DNA of 64,000 nucleotides from Sphingomonas sp. Leaf32 (GCF_001421765.1 NZ_LMLA01000003.1:62001-126000); one strand, 5' to 3'. Counted from the first letter of the stretch, positions 16,656 through 25,440 are shown. Translations and numbers: made by a program. The notes: a model not told the origin generated them from the sequence alone.

Positions 16656-17498
16656 TTATGCGGCGTCGAGGGTGAAATCCAGCCCGATATCGGCGGCGGG
16701 TGCCGACTGGGTCAGGCGGCCGACGCTGACATAGGTCACGCCGGTTTCGGCGATGGCGCGGATGGTGTCGAGCCGGACGCCGCCCGATGCCTCCGCCGGC
16801 ACGCGCCCGGCGATCAGCGCCACGGCTTCGCGCAGTATCGGCGGGGTCATGTTGTCGAGCAGCAGGTGGGTCGCGCCGGCGGCGAGCGCGGGTTCGATCT
16901 GGTCGATCGAGTCTACCTCGACGATGATCCGGTCGATCCCCGCCGCCTTCGCGCGGGCGGTGGCTTCGCCGACCGACCCCGCGACCGCGACGTGGTTGTC
17001 CTTTATCATCGCCGCATCCCACAGCCCCATGCGGTGGTTGGTCGCGCCGCCCATGCGGGTCGCATATTTCTCCAGCACGCGCAGCCCGGGAATGGTCTTG
17101 CGCGTGTCGAGCAGCGTCGCAGCCGTGCCTGCGATCGCGGCGACATAGGTCGCGGTCAGCGTGGCGATGCCCGACAGATGCTGGACGGTGTTCAGCGCCG
17201 AGCGTTCGGCGGTCAGCAACGCACGGGCATTGCCGCGCAGCCGCAGCAGCGCGGTGCCGGCCGGTACCGAATCGCCATCGGCCACCAGCGCTTCGATGGT
17301 AACGGTCGGGTCGAGCTGGTGGAAGAAGGCGGCGGCGATGTCGATCCCCGCGACGGTGATCGCGTCACGGCTGTCCATGACCCCGGTGAAGACCGCATCG
17401 GCCGGGATGACGGCGGCGGCGGTGATGTCGCCGGCATCGCCCATATCCTCGGCAAGGGTCGTGGCGACGAAGGCGGCGAGATCGAAACCGGGGATCAT
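16656..17498 (-). CDS. nadC: nicotinate-nucleotide pyrophosphorylase (carboxylating)
   Basis: Converts quinolinate and PRPP to nicotinate mononucleotide, PPi and CO2 in NAD synthesis. The 280-residue protein shows EDMGDAGDITA near the N-terminus, the TAERSALN block, DTRKTIPGLRVLEKYA with the phosphate-binding Arg and Lys residues, GGATNHRMGL, KDNH and EVDS. All are diagnostic for QPRTase. Length is normal. The upstream gap to cmk (17499-17876) contains a 23-bp motif and repeat E1 but no gene. No nadA or nadB is in this window. Confidence 0.95.
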   Translation of the reverse strand: MIPGFDLAAFVATTLAEDMGDAGDITAAAVIPADAVFTGVMDSRDAITVAGIDIAAAFFHQLDPTVTIEALVADGDSVPAGTALLRLRGNARALLTAERSALNTVQHLSGIATLTATYVAAIAGTAATLLDTRKTIPGLRVLEKYATRMGGATNHRMGLWDAAMIKDNHVAVAGSVGEATARAKAAGIDRIIVEVDSIDQIEPALAAGATHLLLDNMTPPILREAVALIAGRVPAEASGGVRLDTIRAIAETGVTYVSVGRLTQSAPAADIGLDFTLDAA

Positions 17499-17584
17499 GG
17501 GCAGGGTCCGGGCTGGGGTAAGGAGGCTTGGCTATAGAGGGGGGCGGGGGTGGGTGACAGGGCGTTTGAGGGCGGTTCTGCCGG

Positions 17585-17607
17585 CCAAAGTTCACTAAGT
17601 TCACACT
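17585..17607 (-). other. 23-bp motif shared with 63044-63066
   Basis: On the minus strand this reads AGTGTGAACTTAGTGAACTT followed by TGG. It contains two direct copies of GTGAACTT nine bases apart. The same 23 bases with one change occur at 63044-63066. Here it lies 87 bases upstream of nadC. Its function is unknown. Confidence 0.6.
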
Positions 17608-17750
17608 AGTGGCGTTATTGCGCGGTTGGTGCGGTGGACGATGAACGGGTCGGGCGGCGTAGGGCAATGGGGCGACCCACCGACGATGGCAGGTGACTGC
17701 CATGTAGGAAAGCGATCCATGGATATTGGCACGGGCAGGCCTCTCCCCTC

Positions 17751-17857
17751 GTCACCCCGGACTTGTTCCGGGGTCTACGGCGCGGCGATCGGTCTGGCGG
17801 GAGGCGCTATCGACAGCGTTCGCAGCCCGGTGGACCCCGGAACAAGTCCGGGGTGAC
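17751..17857. repeat. dispersed inverted repeat, family E, copy 1
   Basis: Arms GTCACCCCGGACTTGTTCCG (continuing GGGTC) and the complement ending TCCGGGGTGAC flank about 57 bases. A relative is at 39470-39576. With the 23-bp motif it accounts for much of the 378-base gap between nadC and cmk; the rest shows nothing recognisable. Confidence 0.85.
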
Positions 17858-17876
17858 GTGTGGTGAAGGTTGCGCC

Positions 17877-18500
17877 CTATTTCCGCCGCTGCCCCTCGAC
17901 GATAGCGATGGCGCGTTCGATCGCGACCTCGATCGACAGTGTGGTCGTGTCGAGCGGGGCGGCGTCGGCGGCCATGGTCAGGGGGGCGGTCGCGCGGCCC
18001 GAATCGCGTTCGTCGCGGGCGCGGATGTCGGCCAGCACCCGGTCATAGGTGACGCCCGACCCGGCCTTGGCCAGTTCGGTGTGCCGGCGGCGGGCGCGGA
18101 TCGCCGGGGTGGCCTTCACGAACAGCTTGGCATCGGCATCGGGCGCGATGACCGTGCCGATGTCGCGCCCGTCGAGCACCGCGCCGCCGGGCTGTTGCGC
18201 GAACTTGCGCTGGCGCCGCAGCAGCGCCGAGCGCACCAGCGGATGGGCGGAAACGATCGAGGCGGTCTGCCCGGCCTCATCGGTGCGCAGCCAGGGGTCG
18301 TCCAGCAGCGTGTCGGAAAAATCGCAGGCGGCGACGCAGTCCGCCTCGCGCGTCGGGTCCATGCCGTCGCGTAGGACGCGGGTCGCGACCGCGCGATAGA
18401 GCAGCCCGGTGTCGAGGTGCGGCAGGCCGTAATGCTTCGCCAGCGCCCGCGCGATGGTGCCCTTGCCCGATGCTGCCGGGCCGTCGACCGCGATAATCAC
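17877..18500 (-). CDS. cmk: cytidylate kinase
   Basis: Phosphorylates CMP and dCMP with ATP. The 207-residue protein begins [20 protein letters not shown] with the P-loop GPAASGKGT, and has the [11 protein letters not shown] and DGRDIGTVI blocks typical of Cmk. It starts with GTG and overlaps the aroA stop in the arrangement GTGA, so it is translated by coupling to aroA. The aroA-cmk order is common in alphaproteobacteria, where ribosomal protein S1 gene often follows; here a repeat and nadC follow instead. Confidence 0.95.
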   Translation of the reverse strand: MIIAVDGPAASGKGTIARALAKHYGLPHLDTGLLYRAVATRVLRDGMDPTREADCVAACDFSDTLLDDPWLRTDEAGQTASIVSAHPLVRSALLRRQRKFAQQPGGAVLDGRDIGTVIAPDADAKLFVKATPAIRARRRHTELAKAGSGVTYDRVLADIRARDERDSGRATAPLTMAADAAPLDTTTLSIEVAIERAIAIVEGQRRK

Positions 18501-19828
18501 AATGGCGCGCCGAGGCCACGCAGCAGCGTGGTGAAGGTCGGGAAGCTGGTCGCGACCGGAGCCATGTCGTCGATGGTGACCGGTTCGCGCGACACGAGGC
18601 CGGCGACGACGAAGCTCATCGCGATGCGGTGGTCGAGCTTCGCGGTGATGGTGCCGCCACCGGGCAACGGATCGCCGCCGGTGCCGTCGATGATGAGGCC
18701 GTCCTCGGTCTCCTCGACCCGCGCACCGATCGCGCGCAGCCCTTCGGCCATGGTCGTGATGCGGTCGCTTTCCTTTACGCGCAGCTCCTCAAGGCCACGG
18801 GTGACGGTGCGACCCCGGGCCAGCGCGGCGGCCACGAACAGGATGGGGAATTCATCGATCATCGATGGGGCGACCGCCGGATCGACCTCGATCCCCGTCA
18901 GCGACGAGGCGCGGACGACGAGGTCGGCGACCGGCTCGCCGCCCACATCGCGCGGGTTTTCGAAGGCGATGTCGCCGCCCATCGCGCGCAGTACGTCGAA
19001 CAGCGCGGCGCGGGTCGGGTTCAGCCCGACATTGGTGATCGTGACATGGCTGCCCGGCACCAGCAGCGCGGCCACGACCGGAAAGGCCGCCGACGACGGA
19101 TCGCCCGGCACGGTGATCGTCTGGGGCTTCAGTTCCGCCTCGCCGTGCAGTTCGATGACGCGACCCGCCGGCGTGACCTCGACGGTCAGCTTCGCGCCGA
19201 AGCCCTTCAGCATCCGCTCGCTATGGTCGCGGGTCGGCACCGGTTCGACGACGCGGGTAATGCCCGGGGTGTTCAGTCCGGCGAGCAGGATCGCCGACTT
19301 CACCTGGGCCGAGGCGACCGGCAGCGTGTAGTCGATCGGCACGGCGGGGACGATTCCCCGCAGCATGAGGGGCAGGCGACCGCCCGGGCTGGCGGTGATC
19401 TCCGCGCCCATCTGCGACAGGGGTTCGATGACCCGGCCCATCGGCCGCTTGCTCAAGGAGGCGTCGCCGGTGAAGGTCGCGGTGATCGCGTGGGACGATA
19501 CCAGCCCCATCAGCAACCGGGTCGAGGTGCCCGAATTGCCCATGTCGAGCGCGGTCGCCGGTTGCAGCAGTCCGCCCACACCCACGCCGTCGATGGTCCA
19601 CACGCCGTCGTCGCCGCGTTCGATCGTCGCCCCCATCGCCCGCATCGCGGCGGCGGTGGACAGGACATCCTCCCCCTCCAGCAACCCGGTCACGCGGCTG
19701 GTGCCGACCGCCAGCGCGGACAGCATCAGCGAACGATGGCTGATCGACTTGTCGCCGGGAACGGGCGCGGTGCCGGTCAGCGGACCGCTGGCGGCGACGG
19801 AAAGCGGGGTGGGGGTGGCGTCGTGCAT
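18497..19828 (-). CDS. aroA: 3-phosphoshikimate 1-carboxyvinyltransferase, class II type
   Basis: Transfers enolpyruvate from PEP to shikimate 3-phosphate, the sixth step of aromatic amino-acid synthesis. The 443-residue protein has [11 protein letters not shown] near residue 23 and [12 protein letters not shown] near 97. It carries all four short motifs used to define class II enzymes: GDKS (25-28), SAQVK (173-177), RDHSE (200-204) and NPTR (270-273). Class II enzymes, such as that of Agrobacterium CP4, are naturally less sensitive to glyphosate; whether this one is cannot be read from sequence. It is coupled to cmk by overlap and divergent from the FYDLN-acid gene. Confidence 0.95.
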   Translation of the reverse strand: MHDATPTPLSVAASGPLTGTAPVPGDKSISHRSLMLSALAVGTSRVTGLLEGEDVLSTAAAMRAMGATIERGDDGVWTIDGVGVGGLLQPATALDMGNSGTSTRLLMGLVSSHAITATFTGDASLSKRPMGRVIEPLSQMGAEITASPGGRLPLMLRGIVPAVPIDYTLPVASAQVKSAILLAGLNTPGITRVVEPVPTRDHSERMLKGFGAKLTVEVTPAGRVIELHGEAELKPQTITVPGDPSSAAFPVVAALLVPGSHVTITNVGLNPTRAALFDVLRAMGGDIAFENPRDVGGEPVADLVVRASSLTGIEVDPAVAPSMIDEFPILFVAAALARGRTVTRGLEELRVKESDRITTMAEGLRAIGARVEETEDGLIIDGTGGDPLPGGGTITAKLDHRIAMSFVVAGLVSREPVTIDDMAPVATSFPTFTTLLRGLGAPL

Positions 19829-19929
19829 ATGACCGGCGGCTTTGACAGCGCGTGCCCGCTATGGCAAGGCGCGGCCCCATCCGGGGTTTTCGCCCCGTTC
19901 CTCCACAACACCGAAAGGTTTGGCTACAC

Positions 19930-20247
19930 ATGGTGAAGCCGGAATGGGGTACGAAGCGTACCTGCCCGAAATGCGCGACGCGCTTCTACGACCTTGGCAA
20001 TGACGAGCCGGTCACCTGCATCAATTGCGGCGTGCACTGGAACCCGGAGCCGATCCTGAAGTCGAAGCAGCCCCTGCCGTTCGAGCAGGTCAAGGTCAGC
20101 GAGAAGGCCGAGAAGGACACCGATCTCGACGCCGATCTGGACATCGAGGGCGACGACGAGCCGTCGGCGGACGACGATGTCGACCTGGGCGGCGACGACG
20201 ACCTGGGTGTCGATACGTCCGACGAGGACAACGAAGCCGAGCGTTGA
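19930..20247 (+). CDS. FYDLN-acid family zinc-ribbon-like protein (TIGR02300)
   Basis: A 105-residue protein with an N-terminal zinc-ribbon-like part, CPKC at about 13-16 and CINC at about 31-34, enclosing the family hallmark RFYDLGND. The second half is a long acidic, probably disordered tail made largely of Asp and Glu. Members are found across alphaproteobacteria, have no established function, and typically show this two-part design. The start is the ATG at 19930; a weak GAAAGG lies upstream. It is divergent from aroA and followed by a hairpin and tRNA-Ala. Confidence 0.88.
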   Translation: MVKPEWGTKRTCPKCATRFYDLGNDEPVTCINCGVHWNPEPILKSKQPLPFEQVKVSEKAEKDTDLDADLDIEGDDEPSADDDVDLGGDDDLGVDTSDEDNEAER

Positions 20248-20286
20248 TTTTTTGGCGCGGCGGCCACAAAAGCCGCTTGCCAAACC

Positions 20287-20310
20287 AGCGCCCTCCGCAT
20301 AGAGGGCGCT
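20287..20310. terminator. perfect hairpin after the FYDLN-acid gene
   Basis: AGCGCCCTC and GAGGGCGCT form a 9-bp perfect stem around CGCATA, 40 bases after the stop codon. No T-run follows, so it may be a rho-dependent or RNA-stabilising structure. Confidence 0.5.
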
Positions 20311-20365
20311 CCTCCCCAACGGGGAAGCGGGGCCGCCGACCAGCGGCGGCTTCGATAAAATGGAC

Positions 20366-20441
20366 GGGGCCGTAGCTCAGCTGGGAGAGCGCTGCAATGG
20401 CATTGCAGAGGTCAGGGGTTCGATCCCCCTCGGCTCCACCA
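20366..20441 (+). tRNA. tRNA-Ala(GGC)
   Basis: A 76-base tRNA: acceptor GGGGCCG pairs with CGGCTCC, D arm GCTCAGCTGGGAGAGC, anticodon stem CTGCA/TGCAG with loop ATGGCAT (anticodon GGC), T arm AGGGGTTCGATCCCCCT, and CCA encoded at 20439-20441. Reads GCC, an abundant codon here. Confidence 0.97.
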
Positions 20442-20448
20442 TTTCCAA

Positions 20449-20476
20449 GAACCCCGCAGCGATGCGGGGTTTTTTG
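20449..20476 (+). terminator. rho-independent terminator of tRNA-Ala
   Basis: ACCCCGCA and TGCGGGGT form an 8-bp stem around GCGA, followed by TTTTTTG. It lies ten bases after the tRNA. Confidence 0.9.
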
Positions 20477-20585
20477 TTGTCCATCGCGCCGGGCGTTGCG
20501 ACCGCGTTGCGAAAGCGACCCGATTTTTCCGTGATTAAACCAGTATATCGTGCGGCGTCGCGATAGCGGCTAGCTGAACGCCCCT

Positions 20586-21326
20586 ATGACTGGGGGCCGT
20601 GACCTGCGCTTTCGTTCGCGATTGCTTGCATTTTCCGAACTGACCGATGCCGACCGACGGGCGATCGACGCACTGCTCGATCAGCGCCAGCGCGTCATCG
20701 CGCCGCGTCGCGACGTGGTGGCGGAGGGCGAGGTGCCGCGATTCGCGCATTTCGTGCTGGAGGGGTGGGGCTGTCACTATCGGCAATTGTCCGATGGGCG
20801 GCGGCTGATGCTGTCGCTGCTGCTGCCGGGCGACCTGTTCGATCCGCATCCGCAGGCGGTGGTGCGGACCGACCATGCGGTCGGCACGATCACGGCGATG
20901 ACCGTGGCCGAGGTCGCGCCCGACGCGCTGGACGCGCTCGGCCGCGAGCATCGCGCCATCGCCCGTGCGCTGTGGTGGAACAGCCATGTCGTGATGGGCA
21001 CGCAGCGCGAATGGATCGCCAGCCTGGGCCTGCGCAGCGCGCGCGAGCGAATCGCGCTGCTGTTCTGCGAAGTCTATTTCCGGTTGCGGACAATCGGGCG
21101 GTGCACCGGGGCGACGTGCGAATTTCCGCTGACGCAGGCGGATCTGGCCGAAGCGACCGGCCTGACCCCGGTGCACGTCAACCGCATGGTACAGGAATTG
21201 CGGCGCGACGGGCTGATCGAATGGGGCGGGCGGACGCTGACCATTCTCGATCTCGACCGGTTGTGCGCGGTGGCGTCGTTCACCCCGGCCTATCTGCATC
21301 TCGACCGGGCGGTACCGGTCGGCTGA
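20586..21326 (+). CDS. Crp/Fnr family transcription regulator
   Basis: A 246-residue protein with an N-terminal cyclic-nucleotide-binding-type beta barrel (about 15-130; pattern FVLEGWGCHYRQLSDGRRLMLSLLLPGDLFD) and a C-terminal winged helix (about 150-225) with the recognition region LTQADLAEATGLTPVHVNRMVQELRRDGLI. There is no N-terminal cysteine cluster of the Fnr iron-sulfur type, and the cyclic-nucleotide contact residues are not conserved, so the signal is unknown. Proteins of this form are numerous in sphingomonads. It stands alone after tRNA-Ala; the start ATG follows CCCCT with no strong ribosome site. Confidence 0.85.
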   Translation: MTGGRDLRFRSRLLAFSELTDADRRAIDALLDQRQRVIAPRRDVVAEGEVPRFAHFVLEGWGCHYRQLSDGRRLMLSLLLPGDLFDPHPQAVVRTDHAVGTITAMTVAEVAPDALDALGREHRAIARALWWNSHVVMGTQREWIASLGLRSARERIALLFCEVYFRLRTIGRCTGATCEFPLTQADLAEATGLTPVHVNRMVQELRRDGLIEWGGRTLTILDLDRLCAVASFTPAYLHLDRAVPVG

Positions 21327-21403
21327 CACGGGCGTCCCGCAATCGGACAATTGCCTGCGTTTGAGGCAGGCGACGAAATAGTAAAGAATGCGTTAACGGG
21401 GGC

Positions 21404-21559
21404 ATGATGAAGCCGAACGCCCCCCGCCCGCGTCACCCGTTCCGCGCCACGCTGCCGCGCCTGACCGCCGTGCCCGTGCGCAGCGAAGATAGCGACTTGA
21501 AGCTGTTCACCGTCAGCTTCACGGCCTTCTTCATCTGCTTCTACACGTTCTTCCTATAG
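21404..21559 (+). CDS. candidate 51-residue single-span membrane peptide
   Basis: The reading frame ATG ATG AAG ... TAG encodes a basic, Pro/Arg-rich N-terminal half (PNAPRPRHPF), a charged middle (SEDSDLK) and a C-terminal hydrophobic stretch rich in Phe (FTVSFTAFFICFYTFFL) that could span the membrane once and forms the very end of the protein. GGGGG lies immediately upstream of the ATG. It fills the space between the Crp-type regulator and the converging transporter gene, leaving only four bases before the latter's stop. Codon use is GC-rich at third positions. No homologue is recognised; the evidence is frame, composition and position. Confidence 0.5.
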   Translation: MMKPNAPRPRHPFRATLPRLTAVPVRSEDSDLKLFTVSFTAFFICFYTFFL

Positions 21560-21563
21560 GACC

Positions 21564-22868
21564 TCAGGCCGGGCAGCCTTCGTCGCAGGCGCGGTGCAGC
21601 CGCCATGCGAGCCACGCAGATATGAGGCACATGCCCGCGACGATCAGCAGCATGTCGGTCGGACCCAGCCCGGCCTTGGTCAGCAGGATCACGCTGACCG
21701 CGCCGACCGTCATCGACGCGCAGTTGACGACGTTGTTCGCCGCCACCGTTCGCGCGGTCTGGTCCTTGGTCACGGTCGTCGTCAGGAACGCATAGAGCGG
21801 CACGACGAACATGCCGCCGAAGATCGCGATCAGCGCCAGCGTGGCCAGCAGCAGCAGCGATTGCGGATGGGTGACGAAGTCGAGCGCGCCATAGAGCGTG
21901 CCGCCCGGCGCGGGCGTCCATGCCCTTGCCTCGAACGCGAAGGCCAGCACGCACACCGCCATCGCGATGACCGACGCGGGCGAATAGCGCGCCGAAATCT
22001 TGCCCTTCAGCAGCGCGTTGATGATGACCGATCCGATCGCGACCCCGATCGAAAAGATCGCGATGGTGAGCGAGGCGACCTGCTGGTCGGCGGTCAGGAC
22101 GTTCTTCACCAGCACCGGGAAGATCACGATCAGCACCGATCCGATCGTCCAGAAGAAGCTGATGGCGATGATCGCGAGGAACAGGCGGCGAATGTGCATC
22201 GTCGCCGCGATCAGGTGCCAGGACGAGGTGAAGGGGTTGAAGTTGATGACCAGTTCGGGGCCGCTGCGTGGTGCCGGCGGCACCTGTCGCCCGGTGAACC
22301 AGCCGATGATCGCGACGACCACCACCAGTCCGGCGGCCCATTCGACGCTGATCCAGCCAGCGACGATGGTGCCGGTCAGCACCGACAGATACGTTGCCGC
22401 CTCGATCAGGCCGGTACCGCCCAGCACCTGATGATCCTCCAGATGTTGCGGCAGGATCGCGTATTTGATCGGCCCGAAAAAGGTCGAATGGACGCCGAGC
22501 AAGACGACGGCGCTCAGCATCATCACCACGCCGGTCGTGACATAGCCCGTCCGCGCGACCAGCATCCCGGCCGCGCCATAGATCATGATGCCGATTTCGG
22601 CGGTCTTCACGATGCGGATGATCCGCGCCTTGTCATGCGTATCGGCCAGTTGTCCCGACAGCGCGGAGAGCAAAACGAAGGGTAGAATCGCAAGGCCGGT
22701 GGCGAGCGCATTGAAATTCTGTTCGCTCGCCGGGTCCTTGAACAGTTGATAGGTCGCGAACAATACCATCGCGTGCTTGAACAGATTGTCGTTGAACGCG
22801 CCCAGAAACTGGGTGACGAACAGCGGCAGGAAACGGCGCTGCTTCAGCAACCCCAGCGCATTATTCAT
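21564..22868 (-). CDS. MFS transporter, LplT-like
   Basis: A 434-residue major-facilitator protein with 12 predicted helices. The N-terminal pattern RRFLPLFVTQFLGAFNDNLFKHAMV (shortened here) is characteristic of the lysophospholipid transporter group (LplT and the N-terminal part of LplT-PlsC-Aas fusions), which flips lysophospholipids inward for re-acylation. The GPIKYAILPQHL block in the middle also fits. No acyltransferase or acyl-ACP synthetase gene is adjacent; the nearest lipid gene is the divergent pgsA, so a membrane-lipid role is reasonable but inferred. Confidence 0.82.
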   Translation of the reverse strand: MNNALGLLKQRRFLPLFVTQFLGAFNDNLFKHAMVLFATYQLFKDPASEQNFNALATGLAILPFVLLSALSGQLADTHDKARIIRIVKTAEIGIMIYGAAGMLVARTGYVTTGVVMMLSAVVLLGVHSTFFGPIKYAILPQHLEDHQVLGGTGLIEAATYLSVLTGTIVAGWISVEWAAGLVVVVAIIGWFTGRQVPPAPRSGPELVINFNPFTSSWHLIAATMHIRRLFLAIIAISFFWTIGSVLIVIFPVLVKNVLTADQQVASLTIAIFSIGVAIGSVIINALLKGKISARYSPASVIAMAVCVLAFAFEARAWTPAPGGTLYGALDFVTHPQSLLLLATLALIAIFGGMFVVPLYAFLTTTVTKDQTARTVAANNVVNCASMTVGAVSVILLTKAGLGPTDMLLIVAGMCLISAWLAWRLHRACDEGCPA

Positions 22869-22993
22869 TCCGGGTACGACCTGATCTACGTGCCTGTCGG
22901 CTTGGTTGGTTCGGGTGTAGCCAGCACGTCCGCCCGCTTCAACGCCGTTTTGCCGCTTTCGCCCGCCCCGCCGGGGATGCTAAGCGCAGCATC

Positions 22994-23560
22994 GTGCTGA
23001 CGCTTCCCAACATATTGACGTTGTCGCGAATCCTGGCGGTGCCGCTGCTGGTCGCGTTCCTGTGGTGGCCGATGTGGGAGGCGGGCTATGCGATCGCCTT
23101 CGCGCTCTACTGCCTGATGGGGATCACCGACTATTTCGACGGCTATCTGGCGCGGGCGCAGGGCACGGTGTCGAAGCTGGGCGTGTTCCTCGATCCCATC
23201 GCCGACAAGATCATGGTGGCCGCGGTCATCCTGATGCTGGTCGGCACGCGGCACGACGTCGCGATCATTACCGGCATCCACCTGATCGCCGCGCTCGTCA
23301 TCCTGCTGCGCGAGATCGCGGTGTCGGGGCTGCGCGAGTTCCTGGCGGGGATCCAGGTGTCCTTGCCGGTGTCGCAGCTCGCCAAGTGGAAGACGACGCT
23401 GCAGCTGGTCGCGTTCGGCGCGTTGATCCTTGCGGGCGCGGTGCCAAATTACGCGTTCGTGCACGTCACCGGGCTGGTGTGCCTGTGGGGCGCGGCGGTG
23501 CTGACCGCGATCACCGGCTGGGACTATCTGCGCATCGGCCTGAAGCACATGGACACGTAA
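22994..23560 (+). CDS. pgsA: CDP-diacylglycerol--glycerol-3-phosphate 3-phosphatidyltransferase
   Basis: Makes phosphatidylglycerophosphate, the committed step to phosphatidylglycerol and cardiolipin. The 188-residue membrane protein begins LTLPNILTLSRILAVPLLVA and has the CDP-alcohol phosphotransferase signature as DYFDGYLARAQGTVSKLG continuing into LDPIADK (Asp residues bind the metals). Start is GTG. It is followed by moaD with a one-base overlap (TAATG), an arrangement often seen in sphingomonads though the functions are unrelated. Confidence 0.95.
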   Translation: MLTLPNILTLSRILAVPLLVAFLWWPMWEAGYAIAFALYCLMGITDYFDGYLARAQGTVSKLGVFLDPIADKIMVAAVILMLVGTRHDVAIITGIHLIAALVILLREIAVSGLREFLAGIQVSLPVSQLAKWKTTLQLVAFGALILAGAVPNYAFVHVTGLVCLWGAAVLTAITGWDYLRIGLKHMDT

Positions 23561-23817
23561 TGGCGATCGAGCTGCTGTATTTCGCCTGGGTGCGGGAGGC
23601 GATCGGGCAGGCGAGTGAGCGCGTCGATCCGCCGGCCGGGGTCGCGACCGTCGCCGATCTGGTCGACTGGCTCGGTGCGCGAGGCGGCGGCTATGCGACC
23701 GCGTTCGCCGACCGGCAGCGGCTGCGCGCGGCGGTCGATCAGGCGTTCGTGCCGCTCGATACGCCGCTGGCCGGCGCGCGCGAGGTGGCGATCTTTCCCC
23801 CTGTGACCGGCGGATGA
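23560..23817 (+). CDS. moaD: molybdopterin synthase sulfur carrier subunit
   Basis: An 85-residue ubiquitin-like protein that, as C-terminal thiocarboxylate, donates sulfur for molybdopterin formation. It has the MoaD pattern LLYFAWVREAIGQ at the start and ends in ...VAIFPPVTGG, the required Gly-Gly tail. Overlaps pgsA by one base and moaE by four (ATGA), fitting translation at fixed ratio with its partner MoaE. Confidence 0.94.
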   Translation: MAIELLYFAWVREAIGQASERVDPPAGVATVADLVDWLGARGGGYATAFADRQRLRAAVDQAFVPLDTPLAGAREVAIFPPVTGG

Positions 23818-24260
23818 TCCGCGTTGTCGTGCAGGACGCGCCGATCGACCTGGCGGCCGAGTTCGCTGCGGCCGAGGTGGCCGATGCGGGGGCGGTGGCG
23901 ACCTTCACCGGGCTGGTGCGCGGCGACGACGGCGTCACCGAACTGGCGTTGGAGCATTATCCGGGTGCCACCGAACGCGCGCTGGAGGCGCTGTGCGAAG
24001 AGGCGGTCGGGCGCTGGACGCTGGCGAAGGCGGTGATCGTCCACCGGGTCGGGCCGATGGTGCCGGGCGACCGGGTGGTGTTCGTCGCCACGACCGCGCG
24101 CCATCGCGGGGCGGCGCTGGAGGCGTGTGCGTTCCTGATCGACCGGCTGAAGACCGGCGCGCCGTTCTGGAAGCGGGAACGTCGGGGTGCTGATGCGAGG
24201 TGGGTCGAGGCGCGGGCGAGCGACGATGTTGCGGCGGCGCGGTGGGGAGGCGGGGCGTAG
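23814..24260 (+). CDS. moaE: molybdopterin synthase catalytic subunit
   Basis: Large subunit of molybdopterin synthase, converting cyclic pyranopterin monophosphate to molybdopterin with two MoaD thiocarboxylates. The 148-residue protein has the family blocks AVATFTGLVRG, ALEHYPGATERAL (MoaE usually LEHY), VHRVGPMVPGD, and KTGAPFWKRE with the catalytic Lys. It is the last gene of pgsA-moaD-moaE and is followed by repeat elements. The rest of the molybdenum cofactor pathway is not in the window. Confidence 0.95.
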   Translation: MIRVVVQDAPIDLAAEFAAAEVADAGAVATFTGLVRGDDGVTELALEHYPGATERALEALCEEAVGRWTLAKAVIVHRVGPMVPGDRVVFVATTARHRGAALEACAFLIDRLKTGAPFWKRERRGADARWVEARASDDVAAARWGGGA

Positions 24261-24273
24261 CGTTTGGGGCCGG

Positions 24274-24325
24274 TCCTTCGATACGCCCTTTCGACTTCGC
24301 TCAATGGCTACTCAGGACGAACGGG
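24274..24325. repeat. half copy of family C repeat
   Basis: TCCTTCGATACGCCCTTTCG through CTACTCAGGACGAACGGG matches the right arm of the element at 8290-8400; the opposite arm is absent. It lies just after moaE in the 402-base gap 24261-24662, which contains no gene. Confidence 0.8.
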
Positions 24326-24370
24326 TTTCCTGTGCTTCCCCGTAAGGCTTCCGGCCCATCCCCATTCTCA

Positions 24371-24579
24371 TCCGTTCGGTTCGAGTAGCGATCGAGCGTA
24401 GTCGAGAGCGCGTATCGAGAACGCGGTTCCGCTGGACCTGACCTGCTGAGGTTTCGCCTGCTGCACGCGTTCTCGACGAGCGTTGGGTCGGATTGTCCCC
24501 CGAACAATCCTGGACCATGCGGGGCATGGTCCACCCAACACTCTTCTCGACAACCTCGAAGCTGCTCGAACCGAACGGA
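24371..24579. repeat. compound inverted repeat related to family C
   Basis: The outer arms TCCGTTCGGTTCGAG (left) and CTCGAACCGAACGGA (right) are exact complements; inside are further CGTATCGAGAACG / CGTTCTCGACGAGCG blocks and the hairpin GGACCATGCGGGGCATGGTCC. It looks like two nested or merged elements of the family C style. Confidence 0.7.
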
Positions 24580-24610
24580 GTGGGCGGGGAAGGGAGTGGC
24601 CCCAAACGAA

Positions 24611-24638
24611 AACCGGGCGGGATCGCTCCCGCCCGGTT
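24611..24638 (-). terminator. terminator of the fasciclin gene
   Basis: AACCGGGCGGGA and TCCCGCCCGGTT form a perfect 12-bp stem with loop TCGC, 24 bases beyond the fasciclin stop codon. On the minus strand the stem is followed by TTCGTTT, a short U-rich tail. Confidence 0.75.
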
Positions 24639-24662
24639 TCGTAGGTCAACCGTAAACCCGGA

Positions 24663-25334
24663 TCAGCCGAGCTTGGGGGCCAGCACGCCGTTAACGACAT
24701 GAACGATGCCGTTAGACTGTTCGACATCATATTGCGTGACATAGCTCTTGCCGCCGCCGACATCGGTCAGCACCAGCGCGCCGTTTTCCAGTGTCGCCTT
24801 GAGCGGCTGGCCCTCGACGGTGGTCAGCGTGGCGGTGCCGCCGCCAGCTTCGACCTGCGACTTGAGCGCCGCCGCGTCGAGCTTGCCGGCCACGACGTGA
24901 TAGGTCAGCAGCTTGGAGAGCGACGCCTTCTGCTCGGGCTTCAGCAACTGGTCGAGCGTGCCGGGGGCGAGACGGCCGAATGCTTCGTTGGTCGGCGCGA
25001 ACACGGTGAACGGACCCGGTCCCGACAGCGTCGCTGTCAGGTCGGCGGCCTGCACCGCCTTGACCAGCGTGGTCAGGTTGCTCGCCTTCGACGCATTGGC
25101 GACGATGGTCGCGGTCGGCAGCATCGGCGCGCCACCGACGATGACCGGTGCCTTGGCGGTGGCGTTTGCATCGGCCTGTACGCCGGCGGTCACGCCGCCC
25201 ACGGGGGTTCGTACGGTGGCGGTGGTGCCGGTCTGCACGCCGGTCTGCGCGGTCGGAGCCGTCGTGGTCTGGGCATGGGCGGCGGCGGTCAGCGACAGGG
25301 TGAGCGCGGCGGCGGAAATCGTTGCGCGAATCAT
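24663..25334 (-). CDS. secreted fasciclin-domain (FAS1) protein
   Basis: A 223-residue exported protein. A Sec signal peptide (cleavage after AHAQ, about residue 22) is followed by a Thr/Val/Ala-rich low-complexity linker to about residue 70, then a single FAS1 domain with its two conserved blocks: GPGPFTVFAPTNEAF (H1) and LLTYHVVAGKL, ending SNGIVHVVNGVLAP (H2). FAS1 domains mediate adhesion to surfaces or other proteins; in bacteria their partners are mostly unknown. ATG preceded by GGAG. It is a monocistronic minus-strand gene next to oxyR, with its own terminator. Confidence 0.92.
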   Translation of the reverse strand: MIRATISAAALTLSLTAAAHAQTTTAPTAQTGVQTGTTATVRTPVGGVTAGVQADANATAKAPVIVGGAPMLPTATIVANASKASNLTTLVKAVQAADLTATLSGPGPFTVFAPTNEAFGRLAPGTLDQLLKPEQKASLSKLLTYHVVAGKLDAAALKSQVEAGGGTATLTTVEGQPLKATLENGALVLTDVGGGKSYVTQYDVEQSNGIVHVVNGVLAPKLG

Positions 25335-25440
25335 CGGTTTTCTCCGGTGGTTGCGATAGGAACACATCCGATGCCGGGAGCGGCATCGACCGGGGAAATA
25401 CGGTTTTCCGGGGCAAAGGGTTCCCGGCTCGCCCGAACGG

